64,000 nucleotides of DNA from Lentzea nigeriaca (GCF_016907955.1 NZ_JAFBCX010000009.1:1-64000), one strand, 5' to 3'. Counted from the first letter of the stretch, positions 35,942 through 46,385 are shown. Notes: generated by a model from the sequence alone, not told the origin. Made by a program: numbers and translations.

Positions 35942-37072
35942 ATGCCGCGAAACGTGGCTGCATGCACCATGCTTGTCCCTGCGATGGGTGCGCCTACCGA
36001 CAACGACGCACGCAGGTCCGGCCGCAAGGGGCCGCTGCGTCTACTCGCGCGCACGCTGTCGAAGGCGTGGCAGGGCAACATCTTCTCAGAAGCGGCCGAG
36101 GCGGCGTTCTGGCAGACGCTGTCGTTCCCGCCACTCCTGCTCGGTGTGCTGGGCGCGATGGGCTACCTCGGCGACTGGTTCGGTCCCGAGGTGGTGGAGG
36201 CCGTCCAGGAGAAGATCATCGGGTTCACCCGCACGATCTTCAGCGCGGACGTGGTCAACGGCGTGATCGCGCCCACGGTCGCGGAGATACTCAGCACCGG
36301 CAAGGGCGAGATCGTCTCCGTCGGCTTCCTGATCTCGCTGTGGGCGGGGTCGTCGGCGATGTCGTCGTTCGTCGACGCGATCACCGTGGCCCACGGTCAG
36401 TACGGCGTGCGCAACGAGCTGTGGCAGCGGATCTTCGCCCTGCTGCTCTACCTGGTCTCGCTCGTGGCCCTCGTGGTCGGTCTGCCGGTGCTGGCGCTGG
36501 GCCCGGACATCCTGCCGCAGTTCTTCCCGACGTCCTGGCAGCCCTACATCACGACGTGGGTGGGACGCTTCTACTACCCCGGCGTAGCGCTGCTGCTCGT
36601 GCTGTCGTTGTCGATGCTCTACAAGCTCGCCCTGCCGCGGAAACTGCCGTACCACCGCGTGCTGCCCGGCGCGATCCTCGCGATGGCCGTGTTCATCCTG
36701 TCGTCCATCGGCCTGCGCCTGTACATCCAGTGGATCACCACCACCGGGTACACCTACGGCGCGCTCGCGACCCCGATCGCGTTCCTGCTCTTCGTGTTCT
36801 TCATCGGCCTGGCGATCACCATCGGCGCGTACTTCAACAGCGCCATCCAGGACGAGTGGCCGGCCAAGATGACCCGGCGCCAGCGCCGCCGCTGGCGCCG
36901 TCTGGAGATGGAACGCGCCGCGTCCCGCATCCGCTCCGAGAGCGCCGCGCCCGCACAGGAGACGAACAACGACAGCTACTCGGCGTCGTCGCCCGCTGAC
37001 ACGCAGCTGACGGCACCGCTCAAGATCCAGGACCCGCGGCCGTCACCGGAGGAGGAAAAACAGCGGAGGTAG
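35942..37072 (+). CDS. YihY/BrkB-family membrane protein
   Basis: A 376-residue polytopic protein with about six membrane segments. A conserved core begins WQGNIFSEAAEAAFWQTLSF and ends in the segment AITIGAYFNSAIQDEWP, followed by a charged tail. The family was once linked to ribonuclease BN, but that assignment was abandoned; function unknown. ATGs at 35942, 35969 and 35984 are possible starts and none has a clear ribosome-binding site. Confidence 0.87.
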   Translation: MPRNVAACTMLVPAMGAPTDNDARRSGRKGPLRLLARTLSKAWQGNIFSEAAEAAFWQTLSFPPLLLGVLGAMGYLGDWFGPEVVEAVQEKIIGFTRTIFSADVVNGVIAPTVAEILSTGKGEIVSVGFLISLWAGSSAMSSFVDAITVAHGQYGVRNELWQRIFALLLYLVSLVALVVGLPVLALGPDILPQFFPTSWQPYITTWVGRFYYPGVALLLVLSLSMLYKLALPRKLPYHRVLPGAILAMAVFILSSIGLRLYIQWITTTGYTYGALATPIAFLLFVFFIGLAITIGAYFNSAIQDEWPAKMTRRQRRRWRRLEMERAASRIRSESAAPAQETNNDSYSASSPADTQLTAPLKIQDPRPSPEEEKQRR

Positions 37073-37103
37073 CCGAAGCCGCCCCCGCTGCTCGTCTCAC
37101 GGC

Positions 37104-37355
37104 TTACTCGCCGCCACCACCGGCAGGCAGGTTGTCGTAGATCTTCTTGCACTCCGGGCACACCGGCGAACCGGGCTTCGGCGACCGCGTCACCGGGAAG
37201 ACCTCGCCGCACAGCGCGACCACGTGCGTTCCCATCACGGCGCTCTCGGCGATCTTCGCCTTGCGGACGTAGTGGAACATCTTCGGGGCGTCGTCCCCGG
37301 TGTGGTCGGTGCCTTCCGGCCGTACGTCGACCTCGGGGAGAGTCTGGGTGCTCAC
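37104..37355 (-). CDS. DUF3039-family small zinc-binding protein
   Basis: An 83-residue protein, GTG start at 37355, with THVVALCGEVF and CPECKKIYDNL. A His/Cys plus C-x2-C set suggests a zinc site. Widespread in actinobacteria; function unknown. It diverges from psuG across a 31-bp gap holding the near-palindrome CCCAGGGTACCTGGG. Confidence 0.85.
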   Translation of the reverse strand: MSTQTLPEVDVRPEGTDHTGDDAPKMFHYVRKAKIAESAVMGTHVVALCGEVFPVTRSPKPGSPVCPECKKIYDNLPAGGGGE

Positions 37356-37386
37356 CCGCCCAGGGTACCTGGGATGATGTCCCCTC

Positions 37387-38277
37387 GTGACCACGCTGCA
37401 GATCGCCGAGGAAGTAGCCGCCGCACTGGCCGAGAACCGGCCCGTCGTCGCTCTTGAGAGCACCATCCTGTCCCACGGGCTGCCCGCCCCGCGCAACCTG
37501 GCCGTCGCCGCACGCCTGGAGAAGGTCGTCCGCGAGGCAGGTGCCGTGCCCGCGACGATCGCCGTGCTCGACGGTGTTCCGCACATCGGCCTCTCCGAAG
37601 CCCAGCTCGACCGCGTCTGCACGTCGGGTGACCTGGCCAAACTGTCGTTGCGCGATCTCGGTGCCGCCTACGCCCTGCGCCGCAGCGGCGCGACGACCGT
37701 GGCGTCCACCACCGCACTCGCGCACCAGGCCGGCATCCGCGTGTTCGCGACCGGCGGCCTCGGCGGAGTGCACCGAGGCGCGCGCGAGACGTGGGACGTG
37801 TCCGCGGACCTGGACGTGGTGGCGACCACCCCGGTCCTGATCGTCTGCTCGGGCGTGAAGTCGATCCTGGACATGGGCGCGACCCTCGAGGTCCTCGAAA
37901 CCCGCTCGGTGCCGGTGATCGGCTACCAGACCTCGCGCTTCCCCGCCTTCTACCGCCGCGAGTCGGAGTTCGACGTGCCGTGGCGCGTCGAGAACCCGGC
38001 GGAGGCCGCGGCGGTCTTCGCCGAGGGCGGCCGCGGCATGCTCCTGGCGAACCCGATCCCGGCCGCCTACGAGATGGACGCGGCCCTGCACGACCGCCTC
38101 CTCGCCGAGGGCCTGCAGAAGCTCGTCGACCAGGACGTCCGCGGCAAGGACGTCAGCCCGGTCCTGCTGGAGCACTTCCACACCGCGAGCGCCGGCGTGA
38201 GCCTCGACGCCAACGAGGAGCTCGTCGTCAACAACGCCTCCGTCGCCTCGAAGGTCGCCGTGGAGCTCTTCCGATGA
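37387..38277 (+). CDS. psuG: Pseudouridine-5'-phosphate glycosidase
   Basis: Splits pseudouridine 5'-phosphate into uracil and ribose 5-phosphate. A 296-residue Mn-dependent enzyme with the family signatures VALESTILSHGLP, AVLDGVPHIGL, FATGGLGGVHRGA and SAGVSLDANEELVVNNA. GTG start without an obvious ribosome-binding site. Its stop overlaps the kinase ATG, forming the two-gene pseudouridine degradation operon psuG-psuK. Confidence 0.95.
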   Translation: MTTLQIAEEVAAALAENRPVVALESTILSHGLPAPRNLAVAARLEKVVREAGAVPATIAVLDGVPHIGLSEAQLDRVCTSGDLAKLSLRDLGAAYALRRSGATTVASTTALAHQAGIRVFATGGLGGVHRGARETWDVSADLDVVATTPVLIVCSGVKSILDMGATLEVLETRSVPVIGYQTSRFPAFYRRESEFDVPWRVENPAEAAAVFAEGGRGMLLANPIPAAYEMDAALHDRLLAEGLQKLVDQDVRGKDVSPVLLEHFHTASAGVSLDANEELVVNNASVASKVAVELFR

Positions 38278-39152
38278 GGCCAGTTGTCGTGGTGGGCGAT
38301 GCCGGCTTGGACGTCGTCGCCCGGCACACCGGCCCCATCGCCCACGGCGGCGACGTCCGCGCCAAGGTGACGATCGAGCCAGGCGGCGCGGGCGCCAACA
38401 CCGCCGTCTGGCTCGCCGCGTGCGGCGCTTCCCCGGTCCTGGTAGCCCGGGTAGGCGCCGACTCGGCCGGGCGCCAGGTGCACGCCGAGCTGACCTCCGC
38501 AGGGGTCCAGTGCGCCTTCGCCGTCGACCCGGACCTCGCGACCTGCTGCGTGGTCGTCCTGGTCGACGAGAACGGCCAGCGCTCGATGCTCCCGGACCGA
38601 GGCGCCAACGCCCGCTTCTCTCCCGCCGATCTGGATCCCGGCCTGCTTGCCGCCGCGCATGGCCACCTGCACCTCTCCGGCTATGTGCTGCTGGACTCCA
38701 CCTCGCGCCCCGCGGGCCTGGCAGCCCTGGAAGCCGCCCGCAACGCCGGTTGGACGACGTCGGTGGATCCCCAGGCGGCGGTGCTGATCCACTCCGCTGA
38801 GGCCTTCATGAACGACGTGCGCGGCGTTGACATCCTCATGCCCAATGCCGACGAACTGATGGCCCTGACCGGCTCATCCGACCCCGCCGCGGCCAAGACC
38901 CTGCTGACCCACGTCGGCGCTGTCGTGGTGACCACGGGCCCCGACGGCGCATCGTGGGTGGACGCCGACGAGATCATCTCGGTTCCCGCTGAAGTCACCG
39001 AGTGTGTCGACTCAACAGGCGCCGGCGACGCCTTCGACGCCGGCTTCCTGGCGGCCTGGCTCGCAGGCGCGTCCAAGCACGACGCCCTCCTCGGCGGTGT
39101 CCGCGCCGGCTCTCGCGCCGTCAGCGTCGTAGGCGCCCAACCACCGCGCTAA
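38274..39152 (+). CDS. psuK: PfkB-family kinase, probable pseudouridine kinase
   Basis: A 292-residue ribokinase-like enzyme. The early GG motif is EPGGAGANTAVWLAACG, and the catalytic anion-hole motif DSTGAGDAFDAGF is at about 242-254. Coupling to psuG (ATGA overlap) indicates it phosphorylates pseudouridine, the step before PsuG. PfkB kinases vary in substrate, so the assignment depends on context. Confidence 0.88.
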   Translation: MRPVVVVGDAGLDVVARHTGPIAHGGDVRAKVTIEPGGAGANTAVWLAACGASPVLVARVGADSAGRQVHAELTSAGVQCAFAVDPDLATCCVVVLVDENGQRSMLPDRGANARFSPADLDPGLLAAAHGHLHLSGYVLLDSTSRPAGLAALEAARNAGWTTSVDPQAAVLIHSAEAFMNDVRGVDILMPNADELMALTGSSDPAAAKTLLTHVGAVVVTTGPDGASWVDADEIISVPAEVTECVDSTGAGDAFDAGFLAAWLAGASKHDALLGGVRAGSRAVSVVGAQPPR

Positions 39153-39209
39153 ACCACCCCTGAGGCCAACACCGACCGCGTTGTTAACCGGTCCCAGCGG
39201 CCACGCCGC

Positions 39210-39256
39210 ATGCAAAAAACGTTTGCGGACGAAGTCAAAAGACTCATTGCAAAGGT
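39210..39256. repeat. Palindromic repeat element (half-sites X + Y)
   Basis: Identical over 47 bp to the element at 34044-34090. It sits between convergent psuK and the DUF3099 gene, 15 bp before a second, inverted-facing element. Confidence 0.93.
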
Positions 39257-39271
39257 GGCGAGGCACGTCGG

Positions 39272-39321
39272 CCTTTGCAACGAGTCTTTTGCGGACGAAG
39301 TCAAAGGAGTCATTGCTAAGG
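39272..39321. repeat. Palindromic repeat element (half-sites Y + Y, diverged)
   Basis: Starts CCTTTGCAACGAGTCTTTTG and ends AAAGGAGTCATTGCTAAGG, with centre GCGGACGAAGTC. Its start is the inverse of the end of the preceding element (TTGCAAAGG ... CCTTTGCAA), so the two could pair into one larger structure. Confidence 0.88.
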
Positions 39322-39365
39322 GTGAGGCATGCGGCGGCGCGGTCGGTGAGCGGGCTGGCGGCCGG

Positions 39366-39680
39366 TCAGCCGTCGATGACCGTGGTGCTCTTGGGTGCGA
39401 TCGCGCGGCGCTCCACCTCGTAGCGGTTGGCCTTCTCGGCCTTGCGCGGCGGGCGGTCGTTGGCGATCAGGACGGCCATCCACGGCAGCGGCACGGACAG
39501 CACGATGAAGAAGAGTGCGAGCCACCACGTGTGGGCGAAGAGAGCCGCGAGGATGAGGCACGGGAAGCGCAGGCTCATCATGATCGCGTACTTGCGGCGC
39601 CGGGCGGCGTGCTGTTCCTCGTAGGACGGGGCCGCCTCGGTGATCAACACCGGGGTGTCGTTCCGGTCGGGACTGCTCAC
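39366..39680 (-). CDS. DUF3099-family membrane protein
   Basis: A 104-residue protein with two hydrophobic segments (about 36-50 and 52-72) and a charged C-terminus. GTG at 39680 has GGAGG 7 nt upstream, which decides against the longer frame. Small actinobacterial membrane family with no assigned function. Confidence 0.82.
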   Translation of the reverse strand: MSSPDRNDTPVLITEAAPSYEEQHAARRRKYAIMMSLRFPCLILAALFAHTWWLALFFIVLSVPLPWMAVLIANDRPPRKAEKANRYEVERRAIAPKSTTVIDG

Positions 39681-39743
39681 GACACCACCTCCACGTGCCA
39701 ATGGTCCCACGTCCGAGTGACGGTGGGGACACCTGGTCGGCGG

Positions 39744-39759
39744 TTAACATCCGCAAGTG
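39744..39759 (+). promoter_or_regulatory. Leaderless promoter of the PucR gene
   Basis: TAACAT (39745-39750) ends 6 bp before the GTG start at 39757, the spacing of a leaderless actinobacterial promoter. There is no ribosome-binding site in between. No strong -35. Confidence 0.5.
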
Positions 39760-41244
39760 GTCGCCCTTGATCGCCTCGTGGACGTGCTCGGCAGTCTGGG
39801 CACGCATCTGGCGTGCGCACCGCGAGGTCGGGACGTCGAGCTACGTGGGGTTGCCCTCCATGATCCGGCGGAAAACACGCCGGCAGCCGCGGGAGACGTT
39901 CTGCTCGGGCTGGGCACGCCGTCGGTCGCCGCCGCGGCGCGTCTCGTGTCCTCGACGGTGGCCTCAGCTGTGGTGTTGCACGGCAAACCGCCGCTCGACG
40001 AGCGTGTTGTCGTCGCCGCGAGGAAGTCCGGCGCGGCGGTGCTGCTCGTGGACCCGTCGGTGCCGTGGGGTCAGCTCGCGAACGTCACACAGACGTTGGT
40101 CAACGGCGGCACTCGCACCGGTGACCTGTTCGGCCTTGCCGACGTGATCGCTGGTGTGGTCGGCGGGCCGGTGACGATCGAGGACCAGCAGTCGCGCGTG
40201 CTCGCGTACTCCTATCGTCAGGAGGACGTCGACCCGGTGCGCGTCCAGACCATCCTCGGCCGTCGTGTGCCGGAGGAGGCCCGGCGTGCGCTCGACGAGT
40301 TCGGTGTGTTCACGCACCTTGCTTCGTCCGACGAACCGATCTTCGTCCCCAAGCTGACGCCGCAGCTGGGCAACCGGCTCGTCGCCGCCGTGCGCGCGGG
40401 CCGTGAGCTGCTGGGAAGCGTGTGGGTGGAGGTGACGGGGCCGGTTGATGCCGCACGGTCGGCGGCGTTGGTCGACGGCGCGCGCACGGCGGCGTTGCAC
40501 CTGCTCAGGTCGCGGGCGTCGACGGACCTCGAACGCCAGGCCGAGGCGGACCTGGTGATCAGGTTGCTCGAACATCCCGAGTCCTCCGACGTTGCCCGGC
40601 TCGGGCTGCCGTCCGCGGACCTGCGTGTGATCGCTGTCCAGGCCCACGCCGGCGAGGGTGAGCACGGTGCGGCGGTGCTGGCGTTCCAACGGGCGACCGC
40701 GGGGTTCGGCTGGTCGAGGCCTGGGCGGAGCGCGTTGTTCGGCAACGTCCTCTACACGGTCATCCCGGCCGCCGACGATGCCGTCGAGTGGGTGCGCTCG
40801 CTGGTTCGCGAACTGCCCGCCGAGGCCACGGTACTGGCAGGGATCGGCGGGCCGGCGGAGGCGACGCAGCTGCCGACGTCACGGCAGGAAGCCGACGAAT
40901 GTCTCGCCCTTTCCACGGGTGCGCCGGTGGTGTACGACGACGCCTGGGCACGGGTTCTGCTGCATCGGCTCGCTGCCGTGGCCGACGCTGGACGTCTTCC
41001 GACGCGCGGGCCGATATCCAATATATTGCGCTACGACGCCGAGTACGGGACGCAGTATGCGGCAACGTTGAAGGCGTGGCTCGCGGCCCAAGGCGATGTG
41101 CGGGCAGCGGCACGGGAGCTCAACGTGCACCCGAACACGTTGCGGTACCGGATGCAGAAGATGGCCGAAGTGACGCCACTCCCCCTCGACGATCCCGATC
41201 AACGACTCGCCATGGCCATCGCGCTCTCGATCACGCGCACGTGA
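39757..41244 (+). CDS. PucR-family transcriptional regulator
   Basis: A 495-residue regulator. The N-terminal purine-catabolism-type domain and a central GGDEF-like domain lack enzymatic motifs. The C-terminal PucR HTH reads GDVRAAARELNVHPNTLRYRMQKM. The segment just before the HTH, GPISNILRYD, is written with rare AT-rich codons (41014-41027) that match the CAATATATTG repeat family. The stop overlaps the next GTG start. Confidence 0.9.
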   Translation: MVALDRLVDVLGSLGTHLACAPRGRDVELRGVALHDPAENTPAAAGDVLLGLGTPSVAAAARLVSSTVASAVVLHGKPPLDERVVVAARKSGAAVLLVDPSVPWGQLANVTQTLVNGGTRTGDLFGLADVIAGVVGGPVTIEDQQSRVLAYSYRQEDVDPVRVQTILGRRVPEEARRALDEFGVFTHLASSDEPIFVPKLTPQLGNRLVAAVRAGRELLGSVWVEVTGPVDAARSAALVDGARTAALHLLRSRASTDLERQAEADLVIRLLEHPESSDVARLGLPSADLRVIAVQAHAGEGEHGAAVLAFQRATAGFGWSRPGRSALFGNVLYTVIPAADDAVEWVRSLVRELPAEATVLAGIGGPAEATQLPTSRQEADECLALSTGAPVVYDDAWARVLLHRLAAVADAGRLPTRGPISNILRYDAEYGTQYAATLKAWLAAQGDVRAAARELNVHPNTLRYRMQKMAEVTPLPLDDPDQRLAMAIALSITRT

Positions 41245-42713
41245 AAACATGTGCTCTCGTGCACCCCGATCTCTCCGTTGACCTGTGCGGCCGTCTGCGC
41301 GACGCCTTCCTGAACGCCGGCTACACCGCGGACGGCGTCGTCGATGCTCTCGGCCCGCAGGCCCACGCCGCACTCGGCCGTGGCGAGCCCGAGCCCGCCC
41401 GCCGCGCCAGCAGGGACGCCGGGACGCTCGGCACGTTGATCCGTCTGTTCCTGCTGGGCGACCAGGAGCCTGAACAGGACGTCCGCAAGGCACTCGACGG
41501 AGTCGACATCGACGATGCCGTCACCAACGAGATCCTCACCAAGGACCTCAGGGCGGGCCTCGACGTGCGGCCGTACGAGGACAACTGGTGGGTCATCGCC
41601 GACCTCGACTCCGACCTGCGCGGCGGAGCGGTCCCCGAGGACCACGTGCTCGGCGTCGGCCATGCCTCCATCAGCCTCGCCCGCGCCACCAGGCGCACCC
41701 CGGTCGGCACGCTCCTCGACCTCGGCACCGGTTGCGGCGTCCAGGCTCTGCACGCCAGCAAGCACGCAGAACGCATCACCGCGACCGACCTGTCCGAGCG
41801 TGCGCTGAGGCTCGCGCAGGGCACGTTCCGCATCAACGACCTCGACGTCGAGACGCTGCGGGGCGAGTGGTTCGGCCCGGTCCGCAACCGGCGGTTCGAC
41901 CAGGTCGTGTGCAACCCGCCGTTCGTCGTCGGCCCGCCGCGCGTCGACTACGTCTACCGCGACTCGGGCCTCGGCGGTGACGACGCGTCGGCGCTGGTCA
42001 TCCGGCAGTTGCCGGCGTTCCTCAACGAAGGTGGCGTCGGCCAGCTGCTCGCGTCGTGGCTGCACCGCAAGGGCGAGGACTGGGCCGAGCGCGTCTCGGG
42101 CTGGCTGCCGCGCGGCGGGCTGGACGCGTGGTTCGTGCAACGCGACATCGCCGAGCCCGCCCTGTACGTCGGCACGTGGCTCAAGGACGCGGGGGTCGAC
42201 CCGCGCAGCCCCGAGGGTCAGCAGAAGGCGGCAGCCTGGCTCGACTGGTTCGAGGAGAACCAGGTCGAAGGCGTCGGCTTCGGGTATGTGACGCTGCGGC
42301 GCACCGACGAGATGCACTCCGAGGTCGTGTGTGAAGACCTTCGCCACGCCTACGACGACCCGCTGGGTCCGGAGGCGGCGCGGTGGCTCGACAACGTCAC
42401 GTGGCTGCGTGCGAACTCCGACCTGCTGAGTCAGCGGTTCCGGGTCGCGGACACCGTGCTGCTCGAAGAGGTGTCCGAGCCGAGCGACGAGGGCTGGCGC
42501 AAGGTCGTGGCACGGCTGCACCGCACCGACGGGCCCGGCTGGCAGCACGAGGTCGACGAGGCGACCGCGAAGCTAGTGGCCGGGTGCACGGGTGCGCTGC
42601 CGTTGGAAGACCTGCTCTCACTGCTCGAGTTCGCTTACGGAGAAATCGATGCAGAAGCGGCGTTGCCCATCGTGCGTGATCTCATCCGACACGGAATGTT
42701 GATTCCGGCGTGA
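41241..42713 (+). CDS. N6/N5-type SAM methyltransferase with N-terminal helical domain
   Basis: A 490-residue protein. The first 120 residues form a helical domain (DUF7059-like). A class I methyltransferase follows with motif I LLDLGTGCGVQAL and the target-binding motif VVCNPPFVVG, typical of methylation of an amide or exocyclic amino group (HemK/RsmC-like). The C-terminal 150 residues are helical. GTGA overlap with the PucR gene and again with dtd. It may act on rRNA or tRNA, which suits the downstream neighbour. Confidence 0.85.
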   Translation: MKTCALVHPDLSVDLCGRLRDAFLNAGYTADGVVDALGPQAHAALGRGEPEPARRASRDAGTLGTLIRLFLLGDQEPEQDVRKALDGVDIDDAVTNEILTKDLRAGLDVRPYEDNWWVIADLDSDLRGGAVPEDHVLGVGHASISLARATRRTPVGTLLDLGTGCGVQALHASKHAERITATDLSERALRLAQGTFRINDLDVETLRGEWFGPVRNRRFDQVVCNPPFVVGPPRVDYVYRDSGLGGDDASALVIRQLPAFLNEGGVGQLLASWLHRKGEDWAERVSGWLPRGGLDAWFVQRDIAEPALYVGTWLKDAGVDPRSPEGQQKAAAWLDWFEENQVEGVGFGYVTLRRTDEMHSEVVCEDLRHAYDDPLGPEAARWLDNVTWLRANSDLLSQRFRVADTVLLEEVSEPSDEGWRKVVARLHRTDGPGWQHEVDEATAKLVAGCTGALPLEDLLSLLEFAYGEIDAEAALPIVRDLIRHGMLIPA

Positions 42714-43135
42714 AAGCTGTTGTGGCGCGCGTCACAGAGGCGAGCGTAGAAGTCGAAGGGGAGATCGTCGGCGCGATCGACGAACCCGGATTGCTGGTGC
42801 TGCTCGGCGTCCACCACGACGACACGGCCGAGCACGCCCGCAAAATGGCCCAGAAGCTGCACGGGCTGCGCATCCTCGACGACGAGCAGTCATGTGAGTC
42901 GACCGGTGCTCCGCTGCTGGTCGTCAGCCAGTTCACGCTCTACGGCGACACCCGCAAGGGCCGCCGCCCGTCCTGGACGGCGGCCGCGCGCCCCGAGCAC
43001 GCGGAACCCTTGGTGAACGCCGTCGTGCAGGAACTACTCCAAAAGGGCGCGCGCGTCGAAACGGGACGATTCAGGGCGATGATGAAGGTACGGAGCGTGA
43101 ACGACGGCCCGTTCACCGTGCTCGTCGAGGTCTGA
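42710..43135 (+). CDS. dtd: D-aminoacyl-tRNA deacylase
   Basis: Removes D-amino acids (D-Tyr and others) mischarged on tRNA. A 141-residue enzyme with the SQFTLYGDTRKGRRPSW motif (around 86-102). The Gly-cisPro motif region reads NDGPFTV here, where NDGPVT is usual. Starts with GTG overlapping the methyltransferase stop. Confidence 0.95.
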   Translation: MKAVVARVTEASVEVEGEIVGAIDEPGLLVLLGVHHDDTAEHARKMAQKLHGLRILDDEQSCESTGAPLLVVSQFTLYGDTRKGRRPSWTAAARPEHAEPLVNAVVQELLQKGARVETGRFRAMMKVRSVNDGPFTVLVEV

Positions 43136-43212
43136 CTAAACGGTTCTCAGCCAATCCTCAGATTAGTCGCGCAACCGCTGTGACAGCGGTGACGTCTTCA
43201 GGTCAGGAAGTC

Positions 43213-43240
43213 GGGAACGAATTCGGAATCGTCTTCGTTA
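43213..43240 (+). promoter_or_regulatory. ECF-type promoter of sigB
   Basis: GGGAAC (43213-43218), 17 bp, then CGTTA (43236-43240), about 145 bp before the sigB start. This fits the consensus of SigE/SigH-class extracytoplasmic-function sigma factors, and mycobacterial sigB is known to be under SigE and SigH control. Confidence 0.7.
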
Positions 43241-43384
43241 CCCAGGTATCAGCCAGCTAGCGATGGGATCCCGAGCGGGCCCGCCGCAACCGGCAACCAG
43301 GGCGCAGCGCCGCGCCGCCTTGACCGCCACGCGCGACTGTCCTGACCGACAGCAGCGTCGCCCGCAGCAGGGGGAGGGAGATCC

Positions 43385-44371
43385 ATGACCGTCACGAGGA
43401 TCTCCGACCGTGAAGTCGGAGAGAACACGCCTGTCGTCGACCACGACCTCGACGCCCAGGGGCCAGCAGCCGATCTGGTTCGAGTCTACCTGAACGGAAT
43501 CGGCAAGACCGCGCTGCTCACCGCCGAGGAGGAGGTGGAGCTCGCCAAGCGCATCGAGGCCGGTGTGTTCGCGCAGTACGTCATGGAGACGGCCAAGCGC
43601 CTCACGCCCACCCGCCGCGAAGAGCTGGGGGAGCTCGTCCGCGACGGCCGCCGCGCCAAGGACCACCTGCTCAAGGCCAACCTGCGCCTCGTCGTATCGC
43701 TCGCCAAGCGCTACACCGGCCGCGGCATGCCGCTGCTGGACCTGATCCAGGAAGGCAACCTGGGTCTGATCCGCGCGGTCGAGAAGTTCGACTACACCAA
43801 GGGCTTCAAGTTCTCGACCTACGCGACGTGGTGGATCCGTCAGGCCATCACCCGTGGCATGGCCGACCAGGGCCGCACCATCCGCCTCCCCGTCCACCTC
43901 GTCGAGCAGGTGAACAAGCTCGCGCGGATCAAGCGCGACCTGCACCAGACGCTCGGCCGCGAGGCGACGAACGAGGAGCTCGCGAAGGAGTCGGGCCTGT
44001 CCGTCGACAAGGTCGCCGACCTGCTCGACCACGCTCGTGACCCGGTATCGCTCGACATGCCGGTCGGCACCGAAGAGGACGCTCCCCTCGGTGACTTCAT
44101 CGAGGACTCGGACGCCACCGACGCCGAGAGCGCCGTCATCTCCGGCCTGCTGCAGGACGACCTGCGCCGCGTGCTGGCGACCCTCGAACCGCGCGAGCAG
44201 GCTGTGATCCGGCTGCGCTACGGCCTCGAGGACGGTCAGCCCCGCACGCTGGACCAGATCGGCAAGCGGTTCGGGTTGTCGCGGGAGCGGGTGCGGCAGA
44301 TCGAGCGCGAGGTCATGTCGAAGCTGCGGCAGGGCGAACGCGCCGCGAAGCTGCGTGCGTACGCCTCGTAG
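43385..44371 (+). CDS. sigB: Group 2 sigma-70 factor (SigB-like)
   Basis: A 328-residue stress and stationary-phase sigma factor. It lacks the long N-terminal region of SigA and starts region 1.2 at LVRVYLNGIGKTALL. Region 2 (RLVVSLAKRYTGRGMPLLDLIQEG, FKFSTYATWWIRQAI) and region 4 (LSRERVRQIEREVMSKLRQ) are complete. GGGAGGGAG precedes the ATG. In mycobacteria sigB lies a few genes after sigA; here 17 kb separate them. Confidence 0.95.
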   Translation: MTVTRISDREVGENTPVVDHDLDAQGPAADLVRVYLNGIGKTALLTAEEEVELAKRIEAGVFAQYVMETAKRLTPTRREELGELVRDGRRAKDHLLKANLRLVVSLAKRYTGRGMPLLDLIQEGNLGLIRAVEKFDYTKGFKFSTYATWWIRQAITRGMADQGRTIRLPVHLVEQVNKLARIKRDLHQTLGREATNEELAKESGLSVDKVADLLDHARDPVSLDMPVGTEEDAPLGDFIEDSDATDAESAVISGLLQDDLRRVLATLEPREQAVIRLRYGLEDGQPRTLDQIGKRFGLSRERVRQIEREVMSKLRQGERAAKLRAYAS

Positions 44372-44484
44372 TCACGGTCAGGTTTCACCTGTCCGGCAGT
44401 ATTGACTTGTGACTCAACTCACGGCACGGTCGGGCGTTACCAGAGCCACGCGACGCCCGTCGAGAGTCGGAAGTCGCACACGAA

Positions 44485-44528
44485 GGAAGGTCGGGGCAGC
44501 CGGGGGCTGCCCCGGCCTTCCGTGCTTT
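44485..44528 (+). terminator. Rho-independent terminator of sigB
   Basis: GGAAGG-CGGGGCAGCC...GGCTGCCCCG-CCTTCC with a GGG loop, followed by GTGCTTTTG, 114 bp after the stop. Confidence 0.85.
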
Positions 44529-44621
44529 TGACCACGGTGGTCAGGGATCACATCAGAACGCCCGATTGATGGCGGTACGGTTTTCTGATCCGAACTGCAC
44601 ACCGTTGGAGTTGTGTACGCC

Positions 44622-46277
<1,656 letters not shown>

Positions 46278-46299
46278 CCACCGACACAGCCGGGCCAGC

Positions 46300-46311
46300 T
46301 GATATATCGGT
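46300..46311. repeat. AT-rich repeat CTGATATATCGG
   Basis: A single unit of the CTGATATATCG family, 23 bp after the fumarase stop. Confidence 0.7.
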
Positions 46312-46335
46312 TGGCTCGGCTGTCGCGTTTACGGG

Positions 46336-46385
46336 CCTTAGCAATGACTCTTTTGACGACGTCGTCAAAAGAGTCATTGCTAAGG
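46336..46385. repeat. 50-bp perfect palindrome (half-sites Y + Y)
   Basis: CCTTAGCAATGACTCTTTTG plus ACGAC, followed immediately by its exact reverse complement. It lies between the fumarase gene and the 3' end of the hydrolase pseudogene, which face each other. Confidence 0.95.

Noticed and set aside
39210..39321. Possible CRISPR array (two similar repeats 15 bp apart)
   Set aside because: Only two units, palindromic across their whole length, dispersed elsewhere singly, no regular spacers and no cas genes nearby.
39210..39770. Open frame giving a protein with repeated FADEVKRLIAKV-like segments
   Set aside because: The segments are translations of the palindromic DNA elements. The frame then runs antisense to the DUF3099 gene with no ribosome-binding site.
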